Positions 46,980 through 57,023 of a DNA stretch of 64,000 nucleotides are shown one piece after another (within the stretch, counting starts at the first letter, position 1; the number at the start of each line of letters is the position of its first letter). Origin of the DNA: Solibacillus daqui. GTDB lineage: Bacteria; Bacillota; Bacilli; Bacillales_A; Planococcaceae. Both the position numbers and the translations under genes were made by a program. The notes under the pieces were generated by a model, which was not told the DNA's origin, did not search any database, and saw nothing but the letters and a program-made list of their open reading frames with translations. The DNA lies in NCBI RefSeq assembly GCF_028747805.1, contig NZ_CP114887.1, positions 985,501 through 1,049,500 of the forward strand, given 5' to 3'.

Positions 46980-48107
46980 ATGAGTAGTGAATTACTAGAT
47001 GCCCTAACTGCCCTTGAAGAGCAGAAAGGTATTTCAAGAGATGTATTAATTGAGGCAATCGAGGCGGCTTTAGTAACGGCGTACAAACGTAACTTTAACC
47101 AAGCACAAAATGTACGTGTAGATCTTAACCTTGATACAGGTTCGATGGTTGTATATTCTCGCAAAAATGTCGTAGATGATGTTGAAGATGAGCGCTTAGA
47201 AATGGCATTAGAAGATGCACAATTCATCAACCCTGCATACCAAATCGGCGATATCGTAGAAGAAGAAGTAACACCACGTAACTTCGGTCGTATTGCTGCA
47301 CAAACAGCGAAACAAGTTGTCACGCAACGTGTGCGCGAAGCAGAGCGCGGTTTAATCTACGAAGAATATGTTGATCGTGAAGATGATATCGTAACTGGTA
47401 CAATCGAACGTCAAGATGCGCGTAATATTTACGTATCAATTGGAAAAGTAGAAGCTGCATTACCAGTAAATGAACAAATTCAAGGTGAAGTTTACAAGCC
47501 AACATCACGTATTCGTGTATACATCACGAAGGTTGAGCGCACAACTCGTGGCCCACAAGTAATTGTATCTCGTACACATCCTGGATTATTACGCCGTCTA
47601 TTCGAAATGGAAGTTCCAGAAATTTATGATGGCACAGTAGAAATTAAATCGATTGCACGTGAAGCAGGCGACCGTTCTAAAATCTCAGTGTATGCACATA
47701 ATGAAGAAGTAGATCCTGTAGGTTCATGTGTAGGCGCTAAAGGTGCTCGTGTTCAAACAATTGTAAACGAATTAAACGGTGAAAAAATTGACATTGTAGA
47801 ATGGTCAGAAGATCCAGTTGTATTCGTAGCGAATGCCCTTAGCCCATCAAAAGTATTAGACGTTCAAGTTAATGAAGAAGAAAAGTCAACAACTGTAGTT
47901 GTACCAGATTATCAACTATCTTTAGCAATCGGTAAACGCGGTCAAAACGCTCGTCTTGCTGCGAAATTAACTGGCTGGAAAATCGACATCAAGTCGGAAA
48001 CAGATGCGCGTGAATTAGGAATCTATCCTTCTGAAACAAGCACATTCGTTCCACGTGAAGACGATGAAGATGTAGTATTTGATTTATATGGTGACGACGA
48101 AGAGTAA
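46980..48107 (+). CDS. nusA: NusA, transcription termination/antitermination factor
   Basis: 375 residues from ATG 46980 (SD AGGAGTG at 46966-46972); an upstream in-frame extension overlapping rimP has no SD. N-terminal RNA-polymerase-binding domain (LLDALTALEEQKGISRDVLIEAIEAALVTAYKRNF), S1 domain (IVTGTIERQDARNIYVSIGKVEAALP), then KH1/KH2 (VDPVGSCVGAKGARVQTIVNEL; LSLAIGKRGQNARLAAKLTGWKIDIKSE). The short acidic tail lacks the E. coli repeats, as in other Firmicutes. It modulates pausing and termination. Confidence 0.98.
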   Translation: MSSELLDALTALEEQKGISRDVLIEAIEAALVTAYKRNFNQAQNVRVDLNLDTGSMVVYSRKNVVDDVEDERLEMALEDAQFINPAYQIGDIVEEEVTPRNFGRIAAQTAKQVVTQRVREAERGLIYEEYVDREDDIVTGTIERQDARNIYVSIGKVEAALPVNEQIQGEVYKPTSRIRVYITKVERTTRGPQVIVSRTHPGLLRRLFEMEVPEIYDGTVEIKSIAREAGDRSKISVYAHNEEVDPVGSCVGAKGARVQTIVNELNGEKIDIVEWSEDPVVFVANALSPSKVLDVQVNEEEKSTTVVVPDYQLSLAIGKRGQNARLAAKLTGWKIDIKSETDARELGIYPSETSTFVPREDDEDVVFDLYGDDEE

Positions 48108-48145
48108 GCAGTACTTGAAATAGTTTTGCTAAGGAGGGTGAGCAA

Positions 48146-48424
48146 ATGGTTGTAAATAAAAAAGTCCCTTTACGAAAATGTGTAGCAACAGGCGAAATGT
48201 TACCGAAAAAGTCAATGATTCGTGTCGTCAGGTCAAAAGAAGGCGAAGTAAGCGTTGATGTAACAGGTAAAAAATCAGGTCGTGGTGCATATGTATCTAA
48301 ATCAGAACAGGCTGTTGAAATTGCACGTAAAAAAAATATTTTAGATCGCCAATTAGAAGCGAAAGTGCCGGATGAAGTGTACGAAGAGCTATTGACGCTG
48401 ATCCGTAGGGAGTCGATTTTATGA
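48146..48424 (+). CDS. rnpM: RnpM (YlxR), RNase P modulator / nucleic-acid-binding protein
   Basis: 92 residues of the YlxR fold: LRKCVATGEMLPKKSMIRVVRSKEGEVSVDVTGKKSGRGAYVSKS is the family signature (CxxTGE...GRGAY). B. subtilis YlxR binds RNase P RNA and modulates its activity; role transferred by homology. SD AAGGAGGGTG at 48131-48140. It overlaps ylxQ by four bases (ATGA). Confidence 0.95.
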   Translation: MVVNKKVPLRKCVATGEMLPKKSMIRVVRSKEGEVSVDVTGKKSGRGAYVSKSEQAVEIARKKNILDRQLEAKVPDEVYEELLTLIRRESIL

Positions 48425-48729
48425 CAAACCCTGCTGTGCTACAGCTATTAGGCTTAGCGGCACGTGCACGTAAAGTAATCTCTGGAGAAGAACTAGTAAT
48501 TAAAGAAGTTCGAAGTGGTAAGGCAAAGCTTGTACTACTTGCTTCAGATGCTTCAGCAAACACTAGTAAAAAGATTCAAGATAAATGTACGTATTATCAC
48601 GTTGAGTATTATGTTTTTGGGGATCGATATGATCTTGGACATGCTACCGGAAAAGAACACCGTGTAGCGATTGCTATTACTGATAGCGGATTTGCTAAAA
48701 AAATGTCTAGTCTACTCAACGAAAAATAA
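48421..48729 (+). CDS. ylxQ: YlxQ, L7Ae-family RNA-binding protein
   Basis: 102 residues: [58 protein letters not shown] is the L7Ae/L30e/Gadd45 kink-turn-binding pattern (B. subtilis YlxQ/RplGA). Probably a K-turn RNA binding protein of unclear physiological role. Within the nusA-infB operon, 14 bases before infB. Confidence 0.94.
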   Translation: MTNPAVLQLLGLAARARKVISGEELVIKEVRSGKAKLVLLASDASANTSKKIQDKCTYYHVEYYVFGDRYDLGHATGKEHRVAIAITDSGFAKKMSSLLNEK

Positions 48730-48743
48730 TCGGGGGTGAGCAG

Positions 48744-51044
48744 ATGAGCAAAGTAAGAGTTCATGAATATGCGAAAAAGGTAAACAAAACAAGTAAGGAA
48801 GTTATTGAGCAGTTAGCAAAATTTGATCAGCCTGTGAAAAATCATATGGCCGTTATCAATGATGCAACACTATCAAAACTTGATTCTGTCTTTCAGCAAG
48901 CAGTAGAACCAGCAAAAGATTCTCCTGCCAAACAATCATCTGCAAAGGATGTAAAGCCAGCACAAAAGCAAGGGCAGAACAAAGTGCAGCATGAGAAAAA
49001 GCAGGAACGTCAACAATCTGCTTCAATTAATCAGCAACCGAAAAAAACAAACAATGCCTCTGGGCAACCAAAATCGCAACAAGGCGAAAAACTAAGAAAT
49101 GAAAAAGGTAACCAAAATCGAAATATGACTCAAAATAATAACAATAACCGCAAAGGCGGCAATAACCAAAACAACAATAATAACAAGGGCGGGTATCAAC
49201 AACGTCGTAAACCAGGGATTAACGGTGGTAAGCGTCGTACGCATCGCCCTGCGCCACAGCCAATGGTCCAAAAAGAATTACCAGAAAAAATTACGTTCTA
49301 TGAAAGCTTATCAGTAGCAGAGCTTGCTAAAAAGTTACACCGTGAGCCGTCTGAAATTATCAAAAAATTATTCATGCTTGGTGTGATGGCAACAATTAAC
49401 CAAGAACTTGATAAGGATGCAATCGAACTAATCTGTGCAGACTATGGTGTAGAAGTAGAAGAAGAAATCCGTATCGATAAAACAGACTTAGATACTTACT
49501 TTGATGACTCAATCGTTGAAGTAGACGAAAACGCTTTAGAAGAACGTCCACCAGTTGTTACAATTATGGGACACGTTGACCACGGTAAAACATCGTTACT
49601 TGACTCAATCCGTAAAACGAAAGTAACAGCGGGTGAAGCAGGTGGGATTACGCAACATATTGGTGCGTACCAAGTTTCAGAAGGCGATAAAAAAATCACA
49701 TTCCTAGATACACCAGGACACGCAGCGTTCACAACAATGCGCGCACGCGGTGCTTCTATTACGGATATCGCGATTATCGTCGTAGCAGCAGATGATGGTG
49801 TAATGCCACAAACAGTGGAAGCGATTAACCACGCGAAAGCAGCTGATGTGCCAATTATCGTAGCAATTAACAAAATGGATAAACCAACAGCTAATCCAGA
49901 CCGTGTACAACAAGAGTTAACAGAGCATGGTTTAGTACCAGAAGCTTGGGGTGGCGAAACAATCTTCGTACCAATTTCTGCATTAAAAGGTGAAGGAATT
50001 GACGAATTATTAGAAATGATTTTATTAACTGCTGAAGTTGGTGAATTAAAAGCAAACCCAACTCGTTCTGCAATTGGTACTGTAATTGAAGCACAGCTTG
50101 ATAAGGGCCGTGGTGCAGTTGCTACATTATTAGTTCAAGATGGTACATTACGTGTTGGTGATCCAATCGTAGTAGGTCATGCATTCGGTCGTGTACGTGC
50201 AATGGTAAATGACCTAGGCCGACGAATTAAATCAGCTGGTCCATCTATGCCAATTGAAATTACAGGTTTAAACGAAGTACCACAAGCAGGTGACCGTTTC
50301 GTAGTATTCGGAGATGAGAAAACAGCACGTCAAGTTGGTGAGTCTCGTTCAATGACTGCTATCCAAGCACAACGTTCAGAAAAACAACGTGTAACATTAG
50401 ATAACCTATTCGAACAAATGAGCCAGGGTGACGTGAAAGAATTAAACCTAATCGTTAAAGCTGACGTACAAGGTACTGTAGAAGCAATGGCATCTTCATT
50501 AATGAAGATCGATGTAGAAGGCGTAAACGTAAAAATCATCCACACGGGTGCAGGTGCGATTACAGAGTCTGATATTTCATTAGCAGCAGCTTCAAACGCT
50601 ATCGTAATCGGCTTCAACGTACGTCCTGATGTAAACGCAAAACGCGCTGCAGACGAAGAAGGCGTAGACATCCGTTTACACCGTATTATCTACAAAGTAA
50701 TCGAAGAAATCGAATCTGCGATGAAAGGTATGTTAGACCCTGAATACGAAGAAAAAATCGTTGGTCAAGCAGAGGTTCGTCAAACAATTAAAGTATCAAA
50801 AGTTGGTACAATTGCAGGTTCATACGTTATTGAAGGTAAAATGGTTCGCGATGCCGGCGTACGTATCATCCGCGAAAACGTAGTTATTTTTGAAGGCGAG
50901 TTAGATTCATTAAAACGCTTCAAAGATGACGCAAAAGAAGTAGCAAAAGGTTATGAGTGTGGTATTACAATCAAAAACTACAACGACATTAAGGAAGGCG
51001 ATATTATCGAAGCCTTCGTAATGGAAGAAATCGTACGTAAATAA
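48744..51044 (+). CDS. infB: Translation initiation factor IF-2
   Basis: 766 residues. The N-terminal IF2_N motif ([21 protein letters not shown]) is followed by a disordered Q/N/K-rich region (about 55-175), a second IF2_N copy ([31 protein letters not shown]), then the GTPase domain (G1 [12 protein letters not shown] near residue 275, [21 protein letters not shown]). Domains II-IV follow, including the fMet-tRNA-binding C-terminus. It places initiator tRNA on the 30S subunit. SD GGGGGTGAG at 48731-48739. TAATG overlap with ylxP. Confidence 0.98.
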   Translation: MSKVRVHEYAKKVNKTSKEVIEQLAKFDQPVKNHMAVINDATLSKLDSVFQQAVEPAKDSPAKQSSAKDVKPAQKQGQNKVQHEKKQERQQSASINQQPKKTNNASGQPKSQQGEKLRNEKGNQNRNMTQNNNNNRKGGNNQNNNNNKGGYQQRRKPGINGGKRRTHRPAPQPMVQKELPEKITFYESLSVAELAKKLHREPSEIIKKLFMLGVMATINQELDKDAIELICADYGVEVEEEIRIDKTDLDTYFDDSIVEVDENALEERPPVVTIMGHVDHGKTSLLDSIRKTKVTAGEAGGITQHIGAYQVSEGDKKITFLDTPGHAAFTTMRARGASITDIAIIVVAADDGVMPQTVEAINHAKAADVPIIVAINKMDKPTANPDRVQQELTEHGLVPEAWGGETIFVPISALKGEGIDELLEMILLTAEVGELKANPTRSAIGTVIEAQLDKGRGAVATLLVQDGTLRVGDPIVVGHAFGRVRAMVNDLGRRIKSAGPSMPIEITGLNEVPQAGDRFVVFGDEKTARQVGESRSMTAIQAQRSEKQRVTLDNLFEQMSQGDVKELNLIVKADVQGTVEAMASSLMKIDVEGVNVKIIHTGAGAITESDISLAAASNAIVIGFNVRPDVNAKRAADEEGVDIRLHRIIYKVIEEIESAMKGMLDPEYEEKIVGQAEVRQTIKVSKVGTIAGSYVIEGKMVRDAGVRIIRENVVIFEGELDSLKRFKDDAKEVAKGYECGITIKNYNDIKEGDIIEAFVMEEIVRK

Positions 51045-51322
51045 TGATTGTATACGCAGAAATTGAATTCATCATTCAGACTGCCCACTCATTAAAAGAA
51101 AAGCGTGCCGTGCTACAGCGCATGGTAACGCGCACGAAACAAAAATTTAATGTATCCATTGCAGAAATTGACCATCAAAATGTATGGCAACGTACGCGTT
51201 TAGCTCTTGTAGCGGTCGCTTCTTCAAAAGAGGCGGCTGAACGTGAGCTCATGCACGCGATTCACTTTTTGCAGTCGAATCCTGAGTGGGATCAATTAGA
51301 TTTTTACCGAGAATATTTATAA
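51044..51322 (+). CDS. ylxP: YlxP, DUF503 family protein
   Basis: 92 residues matching the DUF503 pattern: AEIEFIIQTAHSLKEKRAVLQRMVTRTKQKFNVSIAEIDHQNVWQRTRLALVAVASSKEAAERELMHAIHFLQSNP. Conserved between infB and rbfA in Bacillales; likely ferredoxin-like fold, function not established. One-base overlap with infB. Confidence 0.93.
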   Translation: MIVYAEIEFIIQTAHSLKEKRAVLQRMVTRTKQKFNVSIAEIDHQNVWQRTRLALVAVASSKEAAERELMHAIHFLQSNPEWDQLDFYREYL

Positions 51323-51364
51323 AGTCCACATTAGTGGCAAGTTAGTAGTAAAGAGGTGACTTTT

Positions 51365-51709
51365 ATGTCTCTACGTTCAAATCGTGTTGCTGAGCAAATG
51401 AAAAAAGAAATTACTGAAATCATTGCTCGCAAAATTAAAGATCCACGCGTAGGTTTTGTTACAGTAACAGAAGTTGCGGTAACAGGGGACTTACAGCAAG
51501 CAACTGTTTATATTACATCACTAGGCAATGAGCGTGAACGCGCGGAATCGTTAAAAGCTTTAGAAAAAGCATCAGGTTTCATTCGTTCTGAAGTAGGTTC
51601 TCGCATTCGCTTACGGCGCACGCCAGAACTAGCTTTCGAATTCGATACAGCAATCGAATACGGCAACAAAATCGACGCATTACTACGTGGTTTACACGAA
51701 GACAAATAA
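51365..51709 (+). CDS. rbfA: Ribosome-binding factor A
   Basis: 114 residues from ATG 51365 with AAGAGGTGAC at 51351-51360 (the GTG inside that box is not the start). KH-like fold: [45 protein letters not shown] and [25 protein letters not shown]. It matures the 5' end region of 16S rRNA. A strong terminator follows, closing the rimP-rbfA transcript. Confidence 0.97.
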   Translation: MSLRSNRVAEQMKKEITEIIARKIKDPRVGFVTVTEVAVTGDLQQATVYITSLGNERERAESLKALEKASGFIRSEVGSRIRLRRTPELAFEFDTAIEYGNKIDALLRGLHEDK

Positions 51710-51714
51710 TATAC

Positions 51715-51756
51715 AAAAAAGTCTGCGCTGCATTTCATGCTTTGCAGGCTTTTTTT
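51715..51756 (+). terminator. Terminator of rbfA
   Basis: AAAAAAGTCTGC (51715-51726) pairs GCAGGCTTTTTT (51744-51755) with one G-U pair; T-run to 51756. Confidence 0.92.
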
Positions 51757-51767
51757 GCAAGAAAAGT

Positions 51768-51878
51768 GCTAAAGTGCCTGTTAAGCCCCGAACGATACTG
51801 GTAGGCCCGACGCAAAAGTAAACGCTCTATCACTTCTGCACGGAGGGACTGAAGTGACCGAGGGGCTAGCACTTTAGC
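51768..51878 (+). repeat. 111-bp nested inverted-repeat element in front of truB
   Basis: Perfect outer arms GCTAAAGTGC (51768-51777) / GCACTTTAGC (51869-51878); second arms AGCCCC (51784-51789) / GGGGCT (51862-51867); inner hairpin CACTTC (51831-51836) / GAAGTG (51851-51856) with a 14-base loop. It occupies the space between the rbfA terminator and the truB SD (AAAGGAG at 51891-51897). Either a folded leader RNA or an intergenic repeat unit; a single copy in this window. Confidence 0.75.
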
Positions 51879-51904
51879 CTAGACTATTTCAAAGGAGCAA
51901 AATA

Positions 51905-52816
51905 ATGAACGGCATTCTTCCATTATGGAAAGAGCGCGGTATGACAAGCCATGACTGCGTATTTAAGTTAAGAAAAATTTTACGAACAAAAAAGGTAGGT
52001 CACACGGGTACACTTGACCCTGGTGTAGAAGGAGTCTTACCAATTTGTATTGGCCAAGCTACTCGTATTGCAGAATACTTAACGGATGCAGGTAAAACGT
52101 ATGAAGCAGTTGTCTCAATCAGTCGTACTACAACGACAGAAGATGCAGAAGGCGAAACTGTTGAGCAAAATGCAGACTTTAAGTCATTTACACGCGCGGA
52201 AATTTTAGCAGCACTAGCGTCATTAACAGGTGAAATTGAGCAAACACCACCAATGTTTTCAGCGGTAAAAGTTAATGGGAAAAAGCTATATGAATATGCA
52301 CGTGCGGGCCAAACCGTGGAACGTCCTACACGAAAAATTACGATTTATGAGCTAGAGCTTTTAGAGGATGCGGAAAAATTCGAAGGCGAAGAAGTGACGT
52401 TTTCGATTCGCATTAAATGTTCAAAGGGCACATACATCCGTACATTAGCTGTACAAATTGGTGAGGCGCTTGGTTATCCTGCGCATATGCATGAATTGGT
52501 GCGTACTGCCTCAGGAACATTTACAAAGGACAACTGTTTCACACTAGCAGAAATTGCGGACATGGTGGATGCAGGTGAGCAGGAAAAATTTTTATTACCA
52601 GTAGAATACGCGCTTTCAAATTATCCGTACATTGAAATTACGCCTGATATTGAAAAACAAATTATCAATGGACAAGTGCTCCCTATGCATGCATTATTAA
52701 AAGAGCATGATAAAATGGTCTATGGGGTAGAGGGACGAGCATTTGCGGTCTATATCGCACATCCGACAAAAACAGGACAAATGAAACCGGATAAAATGTT
52801 CCCCGAAATAGATTAG
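51905..52816 (+). CDS. truB: tRNA pseudouridine-55 synthase
   Basis: 303 residues. Catalytic Asp in the motif VGHTGTLDPGVEGVLPICIG (near residue 39), preceded by MNGILPLWKERGMTSHDCV; second motif TPPMFSAVKVNGKKLYEYARAGQ; C-terminal RNA-binding part with IKCSKGTYIRTLAVQIGEALG. It makes pseudouridine 55 in the T-loop of tRNAs. SD AAAGGAG. Fourteen bases precede ribF. Confidence 0.98.
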   Translation: MNGILPLWKERGMTSHDCVFKLRKILRTKKVGHTGTLDPGVEGVLPICIGQATRIAEYLTDAGKTYEAVVSISRTTTTEDAEGETVEQNADFKSFTRAEILAALASLTGEIEQTPPMFSAVKVNGKKLYEYARAGQTVERPTRKITIYELELLEDAEKFEGEEVTFSIRIKCSKGTYIRTLAVQIGEALGYPAHMHELVRTASGTFTKDNCFTLAEIADMVDAGEQEKFLLPVEYALSNYPYIEITPDIEKQIINGQVLPMHALLKEHDKMVYGVEGRAFAVYIAHPTKTGQMKPDKMFPEID

Positions 52817-52830
52817 GAGGCACATTAGTT

Positions 52831-53781
52831 ATGGACGTAATTCATTTAAAATATCCACATCAATTATCACAAGAGTCAAATAAACAGGCCTATTCATTAG
52901 CAGTTGGCTTTTTCGATGGTGTACATAAGGGGCATCAAGCGGTAATAAACGCAGCAAAAGCAACTGCAAAGGAGCTTGGTATCAAAAGTGCGGTGATGAC
53001 ATTCGATCCACACCCATCGATTGTTTTAGGTGGACGTAACGAAAAGGTATTTTATATTACACCGCTTGCGCAAAAGCTGGATACTTTTGAAGAATTGAAT
53101 ATAGATGCAGTATTTGTCGTGAATTTTACATCAGATTTTGCAAAGCTAACACCAGAGCAATTTGTGCAGTATTTCATTTTAGATTTAAATGTGCAGCACG
53201 TAACAGCTGGTTTTGATTATTCGTTTGGCGCATTCGGCAAAGGAAATATGGACATGATGAAGCAATTAGCGAATGACCAGTTTGGTGTGACAATTGTAGA
53301 AAAACAACAAGATGTAGAAGAGAAGATTAGCTCAACGCGTATTCGTAACGCATTACAAGATGGTGACATGGAGCAAGTGCGAACATTGCTTGGGCGCGCG
53401 TTCGAAGTACCGGGGATTGTCGTGCATGGTGATAAACGTGGACGTACGATGGGCTTCCCAACGGCAAATGTACAAGCAATGGAGGGCTGCTATATTCCAG
53501 CAACTGGCGTTTATGCAGTGAAAATTTTAGTGCAAAACGAATGGTATAACGGCGTATGTAATGTCGGCTATAAACCAACATTTAATAACCCAGAAGAAAA
53601 GCAATTATCGATCGAAGTACATATTTTAAACTTCGACAAAAATATTTATGGTGAAGAAGTTGTTGTTGGCTGGTACAAACGTATCCGTAGCGAGCGTAAG
53701 TTTAGTGGCATCGATGCATTAATCGAACAAATTGAGCTCGACAAAAAGCAGGCGATTCACTACTTTGAACAGTTAAGCTGA
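52831..53781 (+). CDS. ribF: Bifunctional riboflavin kinase / FAD synthetase
   Basis: 316 residues. N-terminal FAD-synthetase domain with nucleotidyltransferase motif GFFDGVHKGHQAVI (about 27-40) and ISSTRIRNALQDGDMEQVRTLLGR; C-terminal flavokinase domain with GDKRGRTMGFPTANV and VCNVGYKPTFN. Makes FMN and FAD from riboflavin. SD AGGAGG at 52816-52821. An inverted copy of the dispersed repeat begins six bases after the stop. Confidence 0.98.
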   Translation: MDVIHLKYPHQLSQESNKQAYSLAVGFFDGVHKGHQAVINAAKATAKELGIKSAVMTFDPHPSIVLGGRNEKVFYITPLAQKLDTFEELNIDAVFVVNFTSDFAKLTPEQFVQYFILDLNVQHVTAGFDYSFGAFGKGNMDMMKQLANDQFGVTIVEKQQDVEEKISSTRIRNALQDGDMEQVRTLLGRAFEVPGIVVHGDKRGRTMGFPTANVQAMEGCYIPATGVYAVKILVQNEWYNGVCNVGYKPTFNNPEEKQLSIEVHILNFDKNIYGEEVVVGWYKRIRSERKFSGIDALIEQIELDKKQAIHYFEQLS

Positions 53782-53786
53782 ATCAA

Positions 53787-53915
53787 GATCAATTACTCCT
53801 CGGAGTAATTGCGTCCAGATTTTTTTCAAGCTTGCTTGAAAAAACTCCTCTAAAAATCTGTGACATCCGCCGGGGGATTTCACTTGAAGAAGTGGGGGAC
53901 TTCTTCAAGTGAAAT
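53787..53915 (-). repeat. Dispersed structured repeat, copy C (inverted, longer copy)
   Basis: On the minus strand it reads as follows: a perfect 17-bp hairpin (53877-53893 with 53899-53915, loop GGGGG on the + strand); the block GGCGGATGTCACAGATTTTT (53871 down to 53852); a 13-base spacer; then the 44-base block (53830 down to 53787) with the perfect dyad AATTACTCC/GGAGTAATT. It differs from copy A in lacking the middle insert. It lies between ribF and rpsO, and its hairpin ends three bases before the rpsO -35 box. Confidence 0.82.
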
Positions 53916-53917
53916 AG

Positions 53918-53947
53918 TTGATTTGTTGTAACTTTGTATGGTACTAT
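53918..53947 (+). promoter_or_regulatory. Promoter of rpsO
   Basis: -35 TTGATT at 53918-53923, 18 bases, -10 TACTAT at 53942-53947 with an upstream TATG (53937-53940), the TRTG extension. Predicted start near 53953. Confidence 0.65.
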
Positions 53948-53952
53948 TCATA

Positions 53953-54043
53953 AGTACGAAATGTACGAACCCTAGCTCGGCTATACGCAACTCCAGCGAT
54001 TGCTGTGCTAACGGTGATATTTTAATTTAGGAGGTCATTTCAC
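53953..54043 (+). ncRNA. Structured 5' leader of rpsO
   Basis: Short stems GTAC (53954-53957) / GTAC (53963-53966), TAGC (53973-53976) / GCTA (53980-53983) and CAGC (53994-53997) / GCTG (54002-54005) lie between promoter and SD (AGGAGG at 54030-54035). S15 autoregulation through a leader junction is established in Geobacillus; applying it here is inference. Confidence 0.5.
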
Positions 54044-54313
54044 ATGGCAATTACACAACAACGTAAAAACGAAATCATCGCTGAGTACCGTACTCACGAA
54101 AGCGACACTGGTTCTCCAGAAGTACAAATCGCTGTATTAACTGCAGAAATCAACGCTTTAAACGCACACTTAGCTACTCACAAAAAAGACTTTCACTCTC
54201 AACGTGGTCTTTTAAAAATGGTAGGTAAACGTCGTCACTTATTAAAATACTTACGTGAAAAAGACGTTGCTCGTTACCGTGAATTAATCAACAAACTTGG
54301 ATTACGTCGCTAA
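54044..54313 (+). CDS. rpsO: 30S ribosomal protein S15
   Basis: 89 residues, standard. Contains the S15 signature [39 protein letters not shown]. It binds the three-way junction of 16S rRNA helices 20-22. Biased codon use and a perfect AGGAGG SD fit high expression. A terminator follows. Confidence 0.99.
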   Translation: MAITQQRKNEIIAEYRTHESDTGSPEVQIAVLTAEINALNAHLATHKKDFHSQRGLLKMVGKRRHLLKYLREKDVARYRELINKLGLRR

Positions 54314-54320
54314 TCTAACA

Positions 54321-54350
54321 ATAAAAAGCGGGATTTTTCCCGCTTTTTAT
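54321..54350. terminator. Terminator of rpsO
   Basis: Perfect palindrome: ATAAAAAGCGGGA (54321-54333), loop TTTT, TCCCGCTTTTTAT (54338-54350). A/T-rich on both sides, so it could act in both directions. Confidence 0.93.
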
Positions 54351-54676
54351 TATGTTTAGATATTGTTTGGAAAATTTTATTAGTACATGTAACTTACGTA
54401 TAAATTGAATAGTTGTCTGAAGTGAAGACGATAGGCAATTGCCATATCGAAAAACAACGATTTATTCATTATAAAGTATAGTATTTAATGATAAACTATT
54501 ACAAATTAGCGTATACATTTTGATCATGCTTTTAATTGAAGGCACCAAATATAATATTTAGAAATTTAATGATGAATTTATTGAAAAAATTTAGCATAGA
54601 TATAGCTTTTTTGATACACTAACTATGGTACATAAAAAGATGCGTAGAGTGTTTCAATAAGAAAGGGGTTCATTTA
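54351..54676 (+). other. AT-rich intergenic region between rpsO and pnp
   Basis: 326 bases without a gene. I see a palindrome GGCAATTGCC (about 54433-54442), an isolated TATAAT (54550-54555) with no acceptable -35, and TTGATA at 54611-54616 with a weak TAAAAA 16 bases later. One of these may be the pnp promoter; none is convincing. In other bacteria pnp leaders are cleaved by RNase III or similar, but no long stem is visible here. Confidence 0.5.
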
Positions 54677-56788
54677 ATGAACGAAAAAAAGGTCTTTTCG
54701 TATGAATGGGCTGGCCGACCTTTAGTAGTAGAGGTAGGACAGTTAGCAAAACAAGCAAATGGTGCTGCAATGATTCGCTATGGCGAAACAGCGGTATTAG
54801 CAACTGCAACAATGTCAAAACAAGCAAAAACAACAGACTTCTTCCCGTTAACAGTTAACTATGAAGAACGTTTATATGCAGCAGGTAAAATTCCAGGAGG
54901 TTTCATTAAACGTGAAGGCCGTCCATCTGAGACAGCTGTATTAACATCTCGTTTAATCGACCGTCCAATTCGTCCTATGTTCCCAGACGGCTTCCGTAAC
55001 GAAGTTCAATCGATTTTAATGGTTATGTCTAACGACCAAGATTGCCCATCAGACGTTGCTGCAATGTTTGGTTCATCGTTATCATTAGCTGTATCTGATA
55101 TCCCATTTGATGGCCCAATTGCGGGTGTACATGTTGGTTATATCGATGGCGAATTTGTATTGAACCCAACGTTAGAGCAATCAGCAAAATCAACAGTGCA
55201 CTTAACAGTAGCTGGTAACAAAGATGCAATCAACATGGTAGAAGCAGGCGCTTTAGAAGTTCCTGAAGAAATTATGTTAGAGGCAATTATGTTCGGTCAT
55301 GAAGAAATAAAAAAATTAATCGCATTCCAAGAAGAAATCGTTGCAGCAGTTGGTAAAGAGAAAATCGAAGTTGTACTTTTCGAATTAGATGCAGAATTAA
55401 CGGCAGCGATTAAAGCGGCGTGTGAAGCAGATATGAACACGGCAATTCAAACAGTGGATAAGCAAGAGCGCCAAGAAAATATTACAGCTGTAAAAGAACG
55501 TGTAATTGAATCTTATGAAGCACAAGAAGCTGATGAAAATACAATGAAGCACGTACATTCAATCTTAGATAAAATGGTGAAAGATGAAGTACGTCGTTTA
55601 ATTACAGACGATAAAATCCGTCCAGATGGTCGTAAACAAGACGAAATCCGTCCGTTATCATCTGAAACAGACCTTTTACCTCGTGTACATGGTTCAGCAA
55701 TGTTCACACGTGGTCAAACACAAGCGGTTTCGATTACAACATTAGGTCCTTTAGGTGATGTACAAATCATTGACGGATTAGGTGTTGAAGAAACAAAACG
55801 CTTCATGCATCACTACAACTTCCCAGCGTTCTCTGTAGGGGAAACGGGTCGTTATGGTTCTCCAGGTCGTCGTGAAATCGGTCACGGTGCACTAGGTGAG
55901 CGTGCTATTTTAGCTGTATTACCATCTGAAGAAGAATTCCCATATGCAATTCGTTGTGTAGCGGAAGTGTTAGAATCAAATGGTTCTACTTCTCAAGCAT
56001 CAATCTGTGCATCAGTCATGTCTCTAATGGCGGCAGGTGTGCCGATTAAAGCACCAGTTGCAGGTATCGCGATGGGTCTTGTGAAAAAAGGCGACAACTA
56101 TACAGTATTAACAGATATTCAAGGTATGGAAGACCACCTTGGCGATATGGACTTTAAAGTAGCTGGTACAGCAAAAGGTGTAACAGCACTTCAAATGGAC
56201 ATCAAAATCGACGGTCTTTCTCGCAACATTTTAGAAGAAGCGTTAACACAGGCAAAAATCGGCCGTATGCAAATTTTAGAGCATATGATGGCGACAATTT
56301 CTGAACCACGTACGTCGTTATCAACATATGCACCAAAAATTATTTCAATCAAAATCAACCCAGATAAAATCCGTGACGTAATCGGACCTGGTGGTAAACA
56401 AATTAACAAAATTATCGACGAAACAGGCGTTAAAATTGATACAGAACAAGACGGTACAATCTACATCGCTTCTGCTGATGAAGCAATGATTAACCGCGCG
56501 AAAGAAATTATCGAATCAATCGTACGTGAAGCAAAAGTAGGCGAGTACTACATGTCTACAGTAAAACGTATTGAAAAATTCGGCGCATTCTGTGAAATCT
56601 TCCCTGGAAAAGACGGCTTACTACACATTTCAGAAATTCAAGAAGAACGTACGAAAGCGGTAGAAGACGTATTAAAAATCGGCGATCAATTACTTGTGAA
56701 ATGTATCGAAATCGATAACCAAGGCCGCGTAAACTTATCACGCAAAATCGTAATCAAAGAAGAAAAAGAGCGCGCAGAACAAGCGTAA
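54677..56788 (+). CDS. pnp: Polynucleotide phosphorylase (PNPase)
   Basis: 703 residues (B. subtilis 705). Two RNase PH-like domains (about 10-230 and 310-545) separated by an all-helical domain; the second carries the [20 protein letters not shown] phosphate-binding segment. KH domain IIGPGGK-type loop [17 protein letters not shown] near residue 570, then the S1 domain [33 protein letters not shown] 3'-5' exoribonuclease of mRNA decay. SD AAAGGGG at 54662-54668. Terminator follows. Confidence 0.99.
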   Translation: MNEKKVFSYEWAGRPLVVEVGQLAKQANGAAMIRYGETAVLATATMSKQAKTTDFFPLTVNYEERLYAAGKIPGGFIKREGRPSETAVLTSRLIDRPIRPMFPDGFRNEVQSILMVMSNDQDCPSDVAAMFGSSLSLAVSDIPFDGPIAGVHVGYIDGEFVLNPTLEQSAKSTVHLTVAGNKDAINMVEAGALEVPEEIMLEAIMFGHEEIKKLIAFQEEIVAAVGKEKIEVVLFELDAELTAAIKAACEADMNTAIQTVDKQERQENITAVKERVIESYEAQEADENTMKHVHSILDKMVKDEVRRLITDDKIRPDGRKQDEIRPLSSETDLLPRVHGSAMFTRGQTQAVSITTLGPLGDVQIIDGLGVEETKRFMHHYNFPAFSVGETGRYGSPGRREIGHGALGERAILAVLPSEEEFPYAIRCVAEVLESNGSTSQASICASVMSLMAAGVPIKAPVAGIAMGLVKKGDNYTVLTDIQGMEDHLGDMDFKVAGTAKGVTALQMDIKIDGLSRNILEEALTQAKIGRMQILEHMMATISEPRTSLSTYAPKIISIKINPDKIRDVIGPGGKQINKIIDETGVKIDTEQDGTIYIASADEAMINRAKEIIESIVREAKVGEYYMSTVKRIEKFGAFCEIFPGKDGLLHISEIQEERTKAVEDVLKIGDQLLVKCIEIDNQGRVNLSRKIVIKEEKERAEQA

Positions 56789-56805
56789 TTTTTAGGTAAT
56801 ATAAA

Positions 56806-56840
56806 AGGGAGGTTGTACACAATTGTACAGCCTCTTTTTT
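56806..56840 (+). terminator. Terminator of pnp
   Basis: GAGGTTGTACA pairs TGTACAGCCTC (one G-U) around CAAT, followed by six Ts to 56840. Confidence 0.92.
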
Positions 56841-57023
56841 GGTGGATAGCAACATATAAAATATATAAGGGGATTCATGTAAGGAAATACGTGCGTTTTT
56901 TTAGGGTTTGCGTGCGAAATACAACTTTTTTACTATAAATCAACATTTTAATGAAAAATTAGGTCAACTCCAACTCATGGATATTACCCTAAAATATATC
57001 TTTCTAAAATAAAGGAGAATACA

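Noticed and set aside
51760..51900. FMN riboswitch controlling truB-ribF
   Set aside because: The element at 51768-51878 lacks the conserved FMN aptamer segments (AGGAU / GAUUCAG-type loops) and six-helix junction.
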